A stretch of 64,000 bases of DNA from the NCBI GenBank assembly GCA_963706315.1, contig CAVPMA010000019.1, forward strand, positions 124,001 to 188,000, read 5' to 3'. This document shows, in pieces, positions 27,030 through 34,858 of the stretch; positions within the stretch are counted from its first letter, which is position 1; every line of letters begins with the position of its first letter. Under the pieces are notes generated by a model. The model was not told the DNA's origin and did no database searches. It worked only from the letters and a program-made list of their open reading frames with translations. A program made the position numbers and the translations under genes. The stretch is from CALMEC01 sp963706315. Lineage in GTDB: Bacteria > Actinomycetota > Thermoleophilia > Miltoncostaeales > Miltoncostaeaceae.

Positions 27030-27057
27030 TCATCGGCAATTCCACGTGTCTGCTTGA
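27030..27057 (-). promoter_or_regulatory. Sigma-28/WhiG-type promoter of pilin 1
   Basis: TCAAG (27057-27053), 15-base spacer, GCCGATGA (27037-27030), about 75 bases before the ATG at 26955. Confidence 0.72.
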
Positions 27058-27128
27058 ATCGCGCCGCCCCGCGGGGCCCCAGCCGGAACGAGCGAGCTCA
27101 CCCCCGCGGCCCGGTGGCGTCCGAAATG

Positions 27129-27156
27129 CCGTGGGCCCGCCGAAGCGGGCCCACGG
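27129..27156 (-). terminator. Terminator hairpin after pilin 2
   Basis: A 12-bp stem (CCGTGGGCCCGC and its complement) capped by TTCG on the transcribed strand, 27 bases after the stop. Confidence 0.7.
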
Positions 27157-27182
27157 TGCAGCGTGTTGGGAAGGAACCTGGA

Positions 27183-27683
27183 TTACCAGGTGCCGCCGGT
27201 GCAGGCAGCGCCCGCAGCGTTTCCGACCGGGGCCGTGGAAGCGTTCTTACAACGCGTCGTCTTGGCCTGGTAGTCACGAACGTACGAGAACGCGTTCGTC
27301 GAGGCGCTGACGGTGTTCAGCGCGTACGCGGTGAACGCGGCGTTCGCGGTCACGACGACCTCGTTCGACTTGGCGGCACCGGTGCCGCCGGTGAGCCAGT
27401 TGATGTTCGGCTCGATCTTGACCATTTCCGTCGCGGCGTCCGCGCCGGCGCCACCGTTCGTGGCGAAGTCGAAGTTCTGGTAGTCCGAGTAGTACGACTC
27501 AAGCGCGATGGCGGCGTTGCGAAGCAGCGACTTCGCGTTCGCGTCCTGCGCGCCCTTCTTCTGACCGAGGAACGCCGGGATGGCGATCGCGGCCAGGATG
27601 CCGATGATCAGAACGACGACCAGGAGCTCGATGAGGGTGAAACCCTTCTCCTCCCGGGCGCGGCTACGAAGCCGTGCAAGCAT
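27183..27683 (-). CDS. Type IV pilin 2 (near-identical twin of pilin 3)
   Basis: Leader MLARLRSRAREEKG, then mature FTLIELLVVVLIIGILAAIA with Glu5, then IPAFLGQKKGAQDANAKSLLRN. The globular part ends with a Cys pair (TRCKN and AACTGGTW). It has 166 residues. The strong site GGAGGAG lies 7 bases before ATG 27683. It differs from pilin 3 by one residue (Asp against Thr near residue 82). Strong ribosome site, own promoter and own terminator suggest a highly expressed major pilin. Confidence 0.94.
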   Translation of the reverse strand: MLARLRSRAREEKGFTLIELLVVVLIIGILAAIAIPAFLGQKKGAQDANAKSLLRNAAIALESYYSDYQNFDFATNGGAGADAATEMVKIEPNINWLTGGTGAAKSNEVVVTANAAFTAYALNTVSASTNAFSYVRDYQAKTTRCKNASTAPVGNAAGAACTGGTW

Positions 27684-27748
27684 GTGAATCTCCTCCATGA
27701 GAATGGTTCGTCGGCCTTGCGGGCCGAGACGGAACAGCGGTGTCTCAC

Positions 27749-27776
27749 ATATCGGCATTCGGCCCGGCGGGCTTGA
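27749..27776 (-). promoter_or_regulatory. Sigma-28/WhiG-type promoter of pilin 2
   Basis: TCAAG (27776-27772), 15-base spacer, GCCGATAT (27756-27749), about 65 bases before the ATG at 27683. The spacer ends GGGCCGAAT, shared in large part with the pilin 3 promoter. Confidence 0.75.
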
Positions 27777-27802
27777 GCGCGTCGCGCATCAGGTCCGAAA
27801 TG

Positions 27803-27830
27803 CCGTGGGCCCGCCGAAGCGGGCCCACGG
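27803..27830 (-). terminator. Terminator hairpin after pilin 3
   Basis: Identical to the hairpin after pilin 2: 12-bp stem, TTCG loop on the transcribed strand. Confidence 0.7.
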
Positions 27831-27856
27831 TGCAGCGTGTTGGGAAGGAACCTGGA

Positions 27857-28357
27857 TTACCAGGTGCCGCCGGTGCAGGCAGCGCCCGCAGCGTTTCCGA
27901 CCGGGGCCGTGGAAGCGTTCTTACAACGCGTCGTCTTGGCCTGGTAGTCACGAACGTACGAGAACGCGTTCGTCGAGGCGCTGACGGTGTTCAGCGCGTA
28001 CGCGGTGAACGCGGCGTTCGCGGTCACGACGACCTCGTTCGACTTGGCGGCACCGGTGCCGCCGGTGAGCCAGTTGATGTTCGGCTCGATCTTGACCATT
28101 TCCGTCGCGGCGGTCGCGCCGGCGCCACCGTTCGTGGCGAAGTCGAAGTTCTGGTAGTCCGAGTAGTACGACTCAAGCGCGATGGCGGCGTTGCGAAGCA
28201 GCGACTTCGCGTTCGCGTCCTGCGCGCCCTTCTTCTGACCGAGGAACGCCGGGATGGCGATCGCGGCCAGGATGCCGATGATAAGAACGACGACCAGGAG
28301 CTCGATGAGGGTGAAACCCTTCTCCTCCCGGGCGCGGCTACGAAGCCGTGCAAGCAT
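27857..28357 (-). CDS. Type IV pilin 3 (near-identical twin of pilin 2)
   Basis: 166 residues, same leader, helix and C-terminal Cys pair as pilin 2; the single difference is Thr for Asp in GAGATAATE. GGAGGAG precedes ATG 28357 at good spacing. Its promoter has the best match to the FliA/WhiG consensus in the window. Two almost identical pilins in tandem could raise gene dosage or allow recombination between copies. Confidence 0.94.
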   Translation of the reverse strand: MLARLRSRAREEKGFTLIELLVVVLIIGILAAIAIPAFLGQKKGAQDANAKSLLRNAAIALESYYSDYQNFDFATNGGAGATAATEMVKIEPNINWLTGGTGAAKSNEVVVTANAAFTAYALNTVSASTNAFSYVRDYQAKTTRCKNASTAPVGNAAGAACTGGTW

Positions 28358-28453
28358 GTGAATCTCCTCCATGAGTACGGGTTGCGTCCGCAGATGTGGC
28401 GGATGTCGGATTACGCTCAGTCGAGCTCGCTCGCTTGTGCGTAGTTGCTCCTC

Positions 28454-28480
28454 TTATCGGCATTCGGCCACGGACCTTTA
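28454..28480 (-). promoter_or_regulatory. Sigma-28/WhiG-type promoter of pilin 3
   Basis: TAAAG (28480-28476), 14-base spacer, GCCGATAA (28461-28454). Both elements and the spacing match the classical FliA/SigD/WhiG consensus exactly. Confidence 0.85.
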
Positions 28481-28621
28481 GCGCGTATGACCGCAGCTTC
28501 CGGTGTGATTTGCGTTGGGCCCACGCGCCGGGACCCGGGTGGCGATGCGGTATCCGGGCATGCCATGCGTAACGGCCCTTCGGGACTCGGGTCGCCGGGA
28601 GGGGCTGCCTCCTACCAACGA

Positions 28622-28649
28622 CCGAGGGGGCCGGCAACGGCCCCCTCGG
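28622..28649 (-). terminator. Terminator hairpin after pilB-pilT-pilC
   Basis: An 11-bp stem CCGAGGGGGCC / GGCCCCCTCGG with a 6-base loop, 30 bases after the pilC stop. Confidence 0.65.
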
Positions 28650-28678
28650 CGATGCATTCAGCGTTCTCGGAGCGCTGA

Positions 28679-29905
28679 TCAGCCCGTCTGCGAGCCGATC
28701 ACCTTGATGATCGAGAAGAGCGGCAGGTACATCGCGATCACGACGAGACCGACGATCGCGCCGATCACGATCATCATGAGCGGCTCGAGGATCGAGGTGA
28801 GCGCCTTGAGCTTCGCGGCGACCTCGTCGTCGTAGAAGTCGGCGATCTTGTGGAGCATCGAGTCCAGCGCGCCGGTCTCCTCGCCCACCGCGATCATCTG
28901 GGTGACCATCATCGGGAACACCCCGAGCGTTGCCAGCGGAGGTGCGAGGGACTCACCCTCCTTCACGCGCTCCACGACACGGTCCATCGGGTCCGAGATG
29001 ACCCGGTTGCCCGCAGTGCGGGCGGTGATGTCGAGCGCCTGCAGGATCGGCACGCCGGATGCCGTGAGCGTCCCGAGCGTGCGGGTGAAGCGCGCGACGG
29101 CGATCTTCCGCACGATGTCGCCGATCTGCATCGGGAACCTGAGCTTGAAGGTGTCCCACTGGAGGCGCCCCATCTTGCTGCGCTTCCACCGCTTGAAGCC
29201 GTACACTACGCCGGCGCCAGCGAGGAGGAACAGGTACCAGCGGCTGCGGCCGGCGTCCGACAGGTTGATCATGAACTGGGTGAGCGCCGGGAGCTTGCCC
29301 CCGAGGTCGTCGAACATCTTCTTGAAGATCGGGATGATGAACAGGATCATCGCGATCAGGATCAGGATCGCGAACGAACCGATCATGATCGGGTAGACCA
29401 TCGCCGACTTGACCGTGCGCTTGAGGTTGTCGTCCTTCTCGAGCTGGATCGCGACGCGCTCCAGCACCTCCTCCATGTTGCCGCCGACCTCGCCGGCGCG
29501 AACCATCGAGACGAACAGGTCGTTGAACACACGCGGGTGCTTCCCCATCGCCACCGACAGGGAGGTACCGACCTCGACGTCCTGCCGCACCGCGATGATC
29601 GCGGCCTTCAGCTTCTTGGACGCCGTCTGGTCCTCCAGGATGTACAGCGCCCGGAGGAGCGACAGGCCGCTGGCGATCATCGTCGCGAGCTGGCGTGCCA
29701 TGACCGTGACGTCGCGCGACTGGAGGCGCTGCAGCTTGTCGAGGTTGAACTCGAAGCCCGCGCCCTTCTTCGCGTCGATCTCGACGACGGAGAGGCCGCG
29801 AACCCGCAGGGCTGCGGCCGCGGCCGACTTGCTGTCGCCCTCGATCTCACCCTGCGTCGTGTTTCCCGCCCGATCCCGGGCCTTGTATGCGAACGTCGTG
29901 CTCAC
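28679..29905 (-). CDS. pilC: Type IV pilus inner-membrane platform protein PilC
   Basis: A polytopic member of the GspF/PilC family. The N-terminal cytoplasmic region (FAYKARDRAGNTTQGEIEG) is followed by two homologous GspF domains of four-helix type (RQLATMIASGLSLLRAL and ARFTRTLGTLTASGVPILQALD), membrane helices at about 170-190 (VYPIMIGSFAILILIAMILF), 220-240 and 375-398. It has 408 residues. It binds the PilB/PilT motors and polymerises pilins. GTG at 29905 overlaps the pilT stop (GTGA). Confidence 0.93.
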   Translation of the reverse strand: MSTTFAYKARDRAGNTTQGEIEGDSKSAAAAALRVRGLSVVEIDAKKGAGFEFNLDKLQRLQSRDVTVMARQLATMIASGLSLLRALYILEDQTASKKLKAAIIAVRQDVEVGTSLSVAMGKHPRVFNDLFVSMVRAGEVGGNMEEVLERVAIQLEKDDNLKRTVKSAMVYPIMIGSFAILILIAMILFIIPIFKKMFDDLGGKLPALTQFMINLSDAGRSRWYLFLLAGAGVVYGFKRWKRSKMGRLQWDTFKLRFPMQIGDIVRKIAVARFTRTLGTLTASGVPILQALDITARTAGNRVISDPMDRVVERVKEGESLAPPLATLGVFPMMVTQMIAVGEETGALDSMLHKIADFYDDEVAAKLKALTSILEPLMMIVIGAIVGLVVIAMYLPLFSIIKVIGSQTG

Positions 29906-31021
29906 TGGATCACCTTGACCTGGGGACGTGCGTTGCCATTTCCGCCCGGACGGTTCGGCGTGCCGGTGTTGCCGAGGATCCGCTTGAGCTCCTCGGGACT
30001 GTGGCAGCGCTCCATCGCGACGCTGATGGAGATCCGCCCGGCGCGGACGAGCTCCGCGAGCGAGTAGTCCATCGTCTGCATCCCATGCGCGGAGCCGGTC
30101 TGCATGACGGAGTAGATCTGGTGGGTCTTGCCCTCCCGGATGAGGTTCCGGACCGCCGGGGTGGGCATGAGGACCTCACACACCACCGTGCGGCCGCTCG
30201 TGGTCGTCGGCAGGAGCTGCTGACAGCAGATCGCCCTGCAGCGAGTTCGCGAGCATCACCCGCACCTGGTCCTGCTGGTGGGGCGGGAAGACGTCGATGA
30301 CGCGGTCCACCGTCTGAGGCGCGTCCGAGGTGTGGAGCGTGCCGAAGACGAGGTGACCGGTTTCCGCCGCCGTCATCGCGATCTGGATGGTCTCCAGGTC
30401 ACGCATTTCGCCGACGAGGATCACGTCCGGGTCCTGACGGAGCACCGAGCGGAGCGCGTTCTGGAAGGAGTGCGTGTCCGCACCCACCTCGCGCTGGTTG
30501 ATCATCGCCTTCTTGTGGCGGTGCAGGAACTCGATCGGGTCCTCCACCGTCATGATGTGGCAGGCCCGCGTCTCGTTGATCTCGTTGACGAGCGACGCGA
30601 GCGTCGTCGACTTACCCGAACCGGTCGGGCCGGTCACCAGCACGAGCCCGCGCGGCTTGTTGACCCACTCGTTCAGGGACTTCGGCAGGTTGAGCTCCTG
30701 CAGCCCCTTGATCTCCGTGGGGACCAGGCGGAATGCGGCCCCGAGCGAGGCCCGCTGGTAGTAGGCGTTGACACGGAACCGGGCTCGGCCCGGAACCGCG
30801 TACGAGAAGTCGATCTCGAGGTCCGTCTCGAGTCGCTGCCGTTGCGACTGATTCAGGATCCCGTAGACGAGCTCTCGGGTGTCCGGTGGGCGGAGCACCG
30901 GCAGGTTGAGGCGCTCGAGCGCTCCGTGCACACGGATGATCGGCGGAGAGCCGACCGACAGGTGCAGGTCGCTCGCGCCGCGCTCCAGAACCGTTGTGAT
31001 CATGTCAGCGAAATCGGCCAA
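29902..31021 (-). CDS. pilT: Pilus retraction ATPase PilT, interrupted by a one-base frameshift near the 3' end
   Basis: A hexameric ATPase that depolymerises pili for twitching. Motifs: Walker A VTGPTGSGKSTTLAS (about 130-143), Asp box and Walker B DPDVILVGEMRDLET, His box FGTLHTSDAPQTVDRVID. The frame breaks after LANSLQG; the next frame continues QQLLPTTTSGRTVVCEVL and ends with the conserved MPTPAVRNLIREGKTHQIYS. Deleting one G of GGG (30234-30236 on the plus strand) restores a standard protein of about 372 residues. As written, the product would stop at residue 281 and lose the AIRNLIRE retraction motif. TTG at 31021 has AAGGGA upstream. Confidence 0.88.
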
Positions 31022-31099
31022 GGCCAGGTTCCCTTCTCGTTGCCTGATGGGGCGAGCGCCCCGATGAACACCGGCCTTCGGCCGGGTTGCGTTACGTGT

Positions 31100-32872
31100 C
31101 TATGCCACCGTCCGTGCGAGCTCTTCGAGCGTCGTCCGCCCGGAGAGCACCTTGATGAGTCCGTCCTCCCGGAGCGTCCGCATGCCCTCGTGGCGTGCGG
31201 CGGCGGCAATCGCCGCTCCGGATGCCTCCTCGAGCGCGAGACGCCTGGTCTCGTCGCTCATCGTCAAGAATTCGTAGACCCCGAGGCGGCCCTTGTAGCC
31301 CGAGCCGGCGCACGCGGTGCACCCTCCGGCCTCGTAGATCGGCGCGGGGTCGGGGAGCCCGCGCGGGAGCGTCTTCGTGTCGCCGATCTCCATGAGCACC
31401 TTGTGCGACACCGTCGTCTTCACGCGGCACTCGGGGCAGAGCCGCCGGGCGAGCCGCTGGGCGAGGATGCCGACGATCGCGCTGGCGGAGAGGAACGGCT
31501 CGACGCCCATCTCCGTGAGGCGCGGGAGCGCGCCGGCGGCGTCGTTCGTGTGCAGCGTGCAGAGGACGAGGTGGCCGGTCAGCGCGGCCTCGACCGAGAT
31601 CTGGGCGGTTTCCTTGTCGCGGACCTCACCGATCATCACGATGTCCGGGTCGCAGCGCAGGATCGAGCGCAGGCCGGCCGCGAACGTCAACCCCGCCTTG
31701 ATGTTGACCTGTACCTGGTTGATGCCCTGGAGGCGGTACTCGACCGGATCCTCGACGGTGATGATGTTCTTGCCCGGCTCGTTGAGCTGGTTGAGCGTGC
31801 CGTAGAGGCTCGTGGTCTTACCGGAGCCGGTCGGGCCGGTGATGACGACGGCGCCGTAGGGACGCCGGTATGCCCGCTCGTAGGCCGCCAGCACGTCCGG
31901 CTCGAACCCGACGTCGGAGAGCTCCAGCATCACGTTGGACTTGTCCAAGATGCGGATGACGATCTTCTCGCCGAACACGGTGGGGAGCGTCGCGACACGA
32001 AGGTCGAGCGCCTTGCCCCCGACGGTGATGCCGACGCGGCCGTCCTGCGGCATGCGCCGCTCGGAGATGTCGAGGTCCGCCATGATCTTGATCCGGCTGG
32101 CGACACCGTTCGCGAGCTGGCGGGGCACCGTCGTGATCTCGCGCAGCACGCCGTCGATGCGGAACCGCACCGCGAGCTGGTTGGCTTGCGGCTCGATGTG
32201 GACGTCCGACGTGCCGTGGTCGACGGCCTGGGAGATGACCCAGTTGACGAGCTTCACGACCGGGGCGTTGTCGACCTCGTCCCGGATGTCGTCGGCGTTG
32301 CCGAGGTACTCGTCCTCCTCCATGATCCCGACGATGTCGTCGATGCGGGAGGTGCTCGCGAGGAGCTGCTGCACCTCGTCCGCGGTGGCGCGCGCCGGGC
32401 GGATGGTGTGGCCGGTGACGATCTGGAGGTCGTCGACCGCGTGGAGGTTGGTCGGGTCGACCATCGCGACGACGAGCATCCCGTCGGCGTCGAACCGCAC
32501 GGGAACCGCCTGGTAGCGGCGCGCGACCTTCTCGTCGATGAGGGTCGCGACCGACGCGTCCACGCCGTCCTGGGCGTTGAAGACGCCCATGCCCATCTGG
32601 AGGGCCATGGCGCGGTCGATCTGGTCGCGCGTGACCTTGCCGCCGGCCATCAGGATCTCGCCGAGCTTGCGCCGGTCGGTGACCTGCTTCGCGAGAGCCG
32701 CCTCGACGTCCTCGGGCTTGACGAACCCGAGCCGGATCAGCGCCTCGCCGAGCGGCACGCCACGCACCTGCGTCCGCTGTGTCGGCGCGGTCGCCGGGGC
32801 CGCGGGCCGTTGCGCGGCAGGTGGTCCTGGTGCCGAGGCGCCGGGCGCGGGGGTCGTCGATGCGTTGCTCAT
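31100..32872 (-). CDS. pilB: Pilus extension ATPase PilB
   Basis: A GspE/PilB-type ATPase that powers pilus assembly. The N-terminal MshEN domain (GVPLGEALIRLGFVKPEDVE) is preceded by a Pro/Ala/Thr-rich tail of about 35 residues. The core has Walker A ITGPTGSGKTTSLYGTLNQL (about residue 345), Walker B DPDIVMIGEVRDKET and the His box LCTLHTNDAAGALPRLTEMG. The zinc-binding four-Cys element (CPECR, then CTACAGSGYKG) is intact. MshEN domains of this type bind c-di-GMP in several bacteria. It has 590 residues. The -10 of a WhiG-type promoter ends 8 bases before the ATG, so the message is probably leaderless. Confidence 0.93.
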   Translation of the reverse strand: MSNASTTPAPGASAPGPPAAQRPAAPATAPTQRTQVRGVPLGEALIRLGFVKPEDVEAALAKQVTDRRKLGEILMAGGKVTRDQIDRAMALQMGMGVFNAQDGVDASVATLIDEKVARRYQAVPVRFDADGMLVVAMVDPTNLHAVDDLQIVTGHTIRPARATADEVQQLLASTSRIDDIVGIMEEDEYLGNADDIRDEVDNAPVVKLVNWVISQAVDHGTSDVHIEPQANQLAVRFRIDGVLREITTVPRQLANGVASRIKIMADLDISERRMPQDGRVGITVGGKALDLRVATLPTVFGEKIVIRILDKSNVMLELSDVGFEPDVLAAYERAYRRPYGAVVITGPTGSGKTTSLYGTLNQLNEPGKNIITVEDPVEYRLQGINQVQVNIKAGLTFAAGLRSILRCDPDIVMIGEVRDKETAQISVEAALTGHLVLCTLHTNDAAGALPRLTEMGVEPFLSASAIVGILAQRLARRLCPECRVKTTVSHKVLMEIGDTKTLPRGLPDPAPIYEAGGCTACAGSGYKGRLGVYEFLTMSDETRRLALEEASGAAIAAAARHEGMRTLREDGLIKVLSGRTTLEELARTVA

Positions 32873-32880
32873 CGCCGCTT

Positions 32881-32908
32881 GGATCGGCGTCGAGAGGCCG
32901 AACCTTTA
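32881..32908 (-). promoter_or_regulatory. Sigma-28/WhiG-type promoter of pilB-pilT-pilC
   Basis: TAAAG (32908-32904), 15-base spacer, GCCGATCC (32888-32881). The -10 ends 8 bases before the pilB ATG. Confidence 0.72.
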
Positions 32909-33028
32909 CGTTGGCCAGCGCGTTCACCCGCCATCCGGACGGGCTGTCGTACCACGGCGACGTGCCCTCACCCGGCCCGGTCACGATGCGCGGCGCGACG
33001 GGGAGCGCCGATGGGCGCCCCGCAACAC

Positions 33029-33055
33029 TCAAGTGTGGGTACGGGACGCCGATGA
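33029..33055 (+). promoter_or_regulatory. Sigma-28/WhiG-type promoter of the divergent acidic membrane protein
   Basis: TCAAG (33029-33033), 14-base spacer, GCCGATGA (33048-33055), 44 bases before the ATG at 33100. It is divergent from the pilB promoter, so the short intergenic region fires both ways from the same sigma class. Confidence 0.72.
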
Positions 33056-33099
33056 ATTGACAGACCGGAGTGCAACGTTTTGGCGTCGGGAGACTTGCC

Positions 33100-34800
33100 A
33101 TGCAGCTGATTCAGGAACTCACGCTCGCGCAGAAGGCGGGCGTGTTCATCGGTATCCCCCTCATCTTGCTGTTCGTGCTCATCGCCGCACGACGGCGCCG
33201 CGCCGCCGCCGGCGGCCTCGAGGCCGCCGCCGGGCAGTCAGAGCCCAAGCGCGGCCGCTCCAAGAAGGACTCCGGGATCCCGCGCCGCAAGCGCCGCAAG
33301 CTGGCAGCCGAGGCGGCCCAGGTCATGGAGACGTCCGCCCCTGCAGCGCAGCCGGCGGTTGCCGAGTCCCCCGCTCCCGCCGTCGAACCCGTCGCGGTTG
33401 CCGAGACCGCTCCCGCATCCCCGGCTCCCGAGGCCGTCGCCGCGCCGGCGCCGCCTCCGGTGCCCGTCGTTCCCGCGGCCGTCGACGACCCGTACGTCCA
33501 GGAGATCACCTTCGACGACGAGCAGGTCGCGGCGTTCGCCGAGGACACGCTCCCCGAGGTCGTCGTCGCCGCGCCGGGCTGGCCGACGCCGGGCGAGCTC
33601 GCGTCGAGCTTCGACCCCGACGCGTTCGACCCGCTCCCCTCGGCCGAGCCCGCTCCGCCGGCGCCCGAGCCGATCGAGGACGTCGCCGACGAGGTGATGA
33701 TCGACGAGGAGCCCGAGCAGCCGACCGGGATCATCGAGATGCCGGCCGTGTACGCCGACGCCTTCGCGGAGCACGACGAGCACGAGATCGCCAAGTGGGA
33801 CGGCGACTTCGACCCGGCCACCGGCTGGGGCGAGGACGAGATCCCCGTGGCGGTCGCGGTGGCCGCCGAGTCCGAGGAGTGGTACGAGGGCGACCACGCG
33901 GCGGCCGGCGGTGACAGCGGATCCTCCGTCGACCAGCCGAATCCCGTCGATCTCGATCAGTTCTGGAGCGACGCCGAAACCGAGGAGCCGTGGGCCGACT
34001 CATCGGAGGTCGAGATCCTCTCCGACATGGTCGAGGACGCCTCGGTGCCGGACTGGGTGCACGACGACGAGCCCGCAGCCTGGGAAGCCCCCTCGATGGA
34101 CGAAGCGCCGGCCGCGCCCCAGTCGACGCCCGATGGCTGGACCATCGCTGCACCCGTCCAGGGAAGCCCCGTCGTGCTCGATCTCGCGGGTCTCGCGGCG
34201 GCCGGTCATGCGCTCGAGCTCGTCATCGAGTCGAGCGGCGACGGCAGGGGCGTGCGCCTGCGGTTCGAGGCCCCGAGCACGCCGGAATCCCCCCTCGCCG
34301 GGTTCGAGACCGCGCCGGCCGTCGTCGATCCCGTGGAGACCTACGCCGGCGAGCCGGAGGGGTACGTCGCGGACCCCGAGCCGCAGGCCGAGATGGCTCA
34401 CGAGAGCGATTTCACATTCGAGAGCGAGGCCGAAGCCGAGGTCGAGGTCGAGCTTCCCGCGGCCGGGATGGAGGTCGCGGCCGACACCGTCGCAGAGCCC
34501 GTCGTCGAGGACTTCGACGTCCCGTTCCTCACGGGGGGCCTTCCGACCTCTCCCGACGCCGCGGTCGTGGCGCCGGCAGCCGAAGCGCCGGTCGCCATGC
34601 CCGCTCCCGATTCGGCCGAGTTCGGGATCCACGACCTCCCGGTCGAGGAGGCGCAGGTGCAGGAGGCAGCCGACCGGCCGGAACAGCTCCCGGAGGCGAC
34701 GGCCGCCCCTGCGATGCCGTACGTGGAGCTTAGCGAGGACCCCGCCACGATCCTCGCGGAGATCCGCGCGCGGCTGGCCGCGCTCGACCGCAGGAGCTGA
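33100..34800 (+). CDS. Membrane-anchored, highly acidic Ala/Pro/Glu-rich protein (possible pilus-associated scaffold)
   Basis: No family recognised. One membrane helix at residues 12-31 (KAGVFIGIPLILLFVLIAA) is followed by a basic stretch (RRRRAAAGG, KRGRSKKD, PRRKRRK; about 32-75) and about 480 residues of Ala, Pro, Glu, Asp and Val-rich sequence with little predicted fold, ending in a short helix (PATILAEIRARLAALDRR). The layout (one helix, then a long acidic cytoplasmic tail) recalls FimV/TspA-like pilus hub proteins, but without a visible LysM or TPR motif. ATG 33100 has GGGAGA 6 bases upstream; GTG 33070 is an alternative. Its WhiG-type promoter links it to the pilus genes. Confidence 0.6.
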   Translation: MQLIQELTLAQKAGVFIGIPLILLFVLIAARRRRAAAGGLEAAAGQSEPKRGRSKKDSGIPRRKRRKLAAEAAQVMETSAPAAQPAVAESPAPAVEPVAVAETAPASPAPEAVAAPAPPPVPVVPAAVDDPYVQEITFDDEQVAAFAEDTLPEVVVAAPGWPTPGELASSFDPDAFDPLPSAEPAPPAPEPIEDVADEVMIDEEPEQPTGIIEMPAVYADAFAEHDEHEIAKWDGDFDPATGWGEDEIPVAVAVAAESEEWYEGDHAAAGGDSGSSVDQPNPVDLDQFWSDAETEEPWADSSEVEILSDMVEDASVPDWVHDDEPAAWEAPSMDEAPAAPQSTPDGWTIAAPVQGSPVVLDLAGLAAAGHALELVIESSGDGRGVRLRFEAPSTPESPLAGFETAPAVVDPVETYAGEPEGYVADPEPQAEMAHESDFTFESEAEAEVEVELPAAGMEVAADTVAEPVVEDFDVPFLTGGLPTSPDAAVVAPAAEAPVAMPAPDSAEFGIHDLPVEEAQVQEAADRPEQLPEATAAPAMPYVELSEDPATILAEIRARLAALDRRS

Positions 34801-34858
34801 ACGCGCTCACCGCGGGGGTGCCGGTCCGAAGGGGGATCGGCACCGCCCGGTAGGTTTC

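Larger units (their letters stand above)
27119..27701. repeat. Tandem duplication, copy 1 (pilin 2 with terminator)
   Basis: 583 bases that match 27793-28375 at all but three positions (27439, 27440 and 27609). The block covers the terminator hairpin, the whole pilin gene and its ribosome-binding site but stops before the promoter. Confidence 0.95.
27793..28375. repeat. Tandem duplication, copy 2 (pilin 3 with terminator)
   Basis: Second copy of the 583-base block, offset 674 bases from the first. Changes relative to copy 1: 28113-28114 (GT for TC; Thr for Asp) and 28283 (A for C; silent). Confidence 0.95.
28376..28678. other. Intergenic region between pilC and pilin 3
   Basis: About 300 bases with no convincing gene. 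It contains the pilin 3 promoter (28454-28480), a long leader of about 90 bases, and the pilC terminator hairpin at 28622-28649. The stretch 28490-28620 shows nothing recognisable. Confidence 0.6.

Noticed and set aside
27119..28375. Insertion sequence or transposon
   Set aside because: The long direct repeat encodes only a pilin, its ribosome site and a terminator; no transposase and no terminal inverted repeats.
28360..28620. c-di-GMP (GEMM) riboswitch in the leaders of the pilin genes
   Set aside because: The conserved stretch GGCCGAATGCCGATA drew attention, but the GEMM core (GGGCAAACC, ACGCAAAG) is absent and the conserved bases are better explained as a sigma-28 promoter.
29902..31021. 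pilT as a genuine pseudogene
   Set aside because: The single-base homopolymer indel, perfect conservation on both sides and similar defects in essential aspS make an assembly error more likely.
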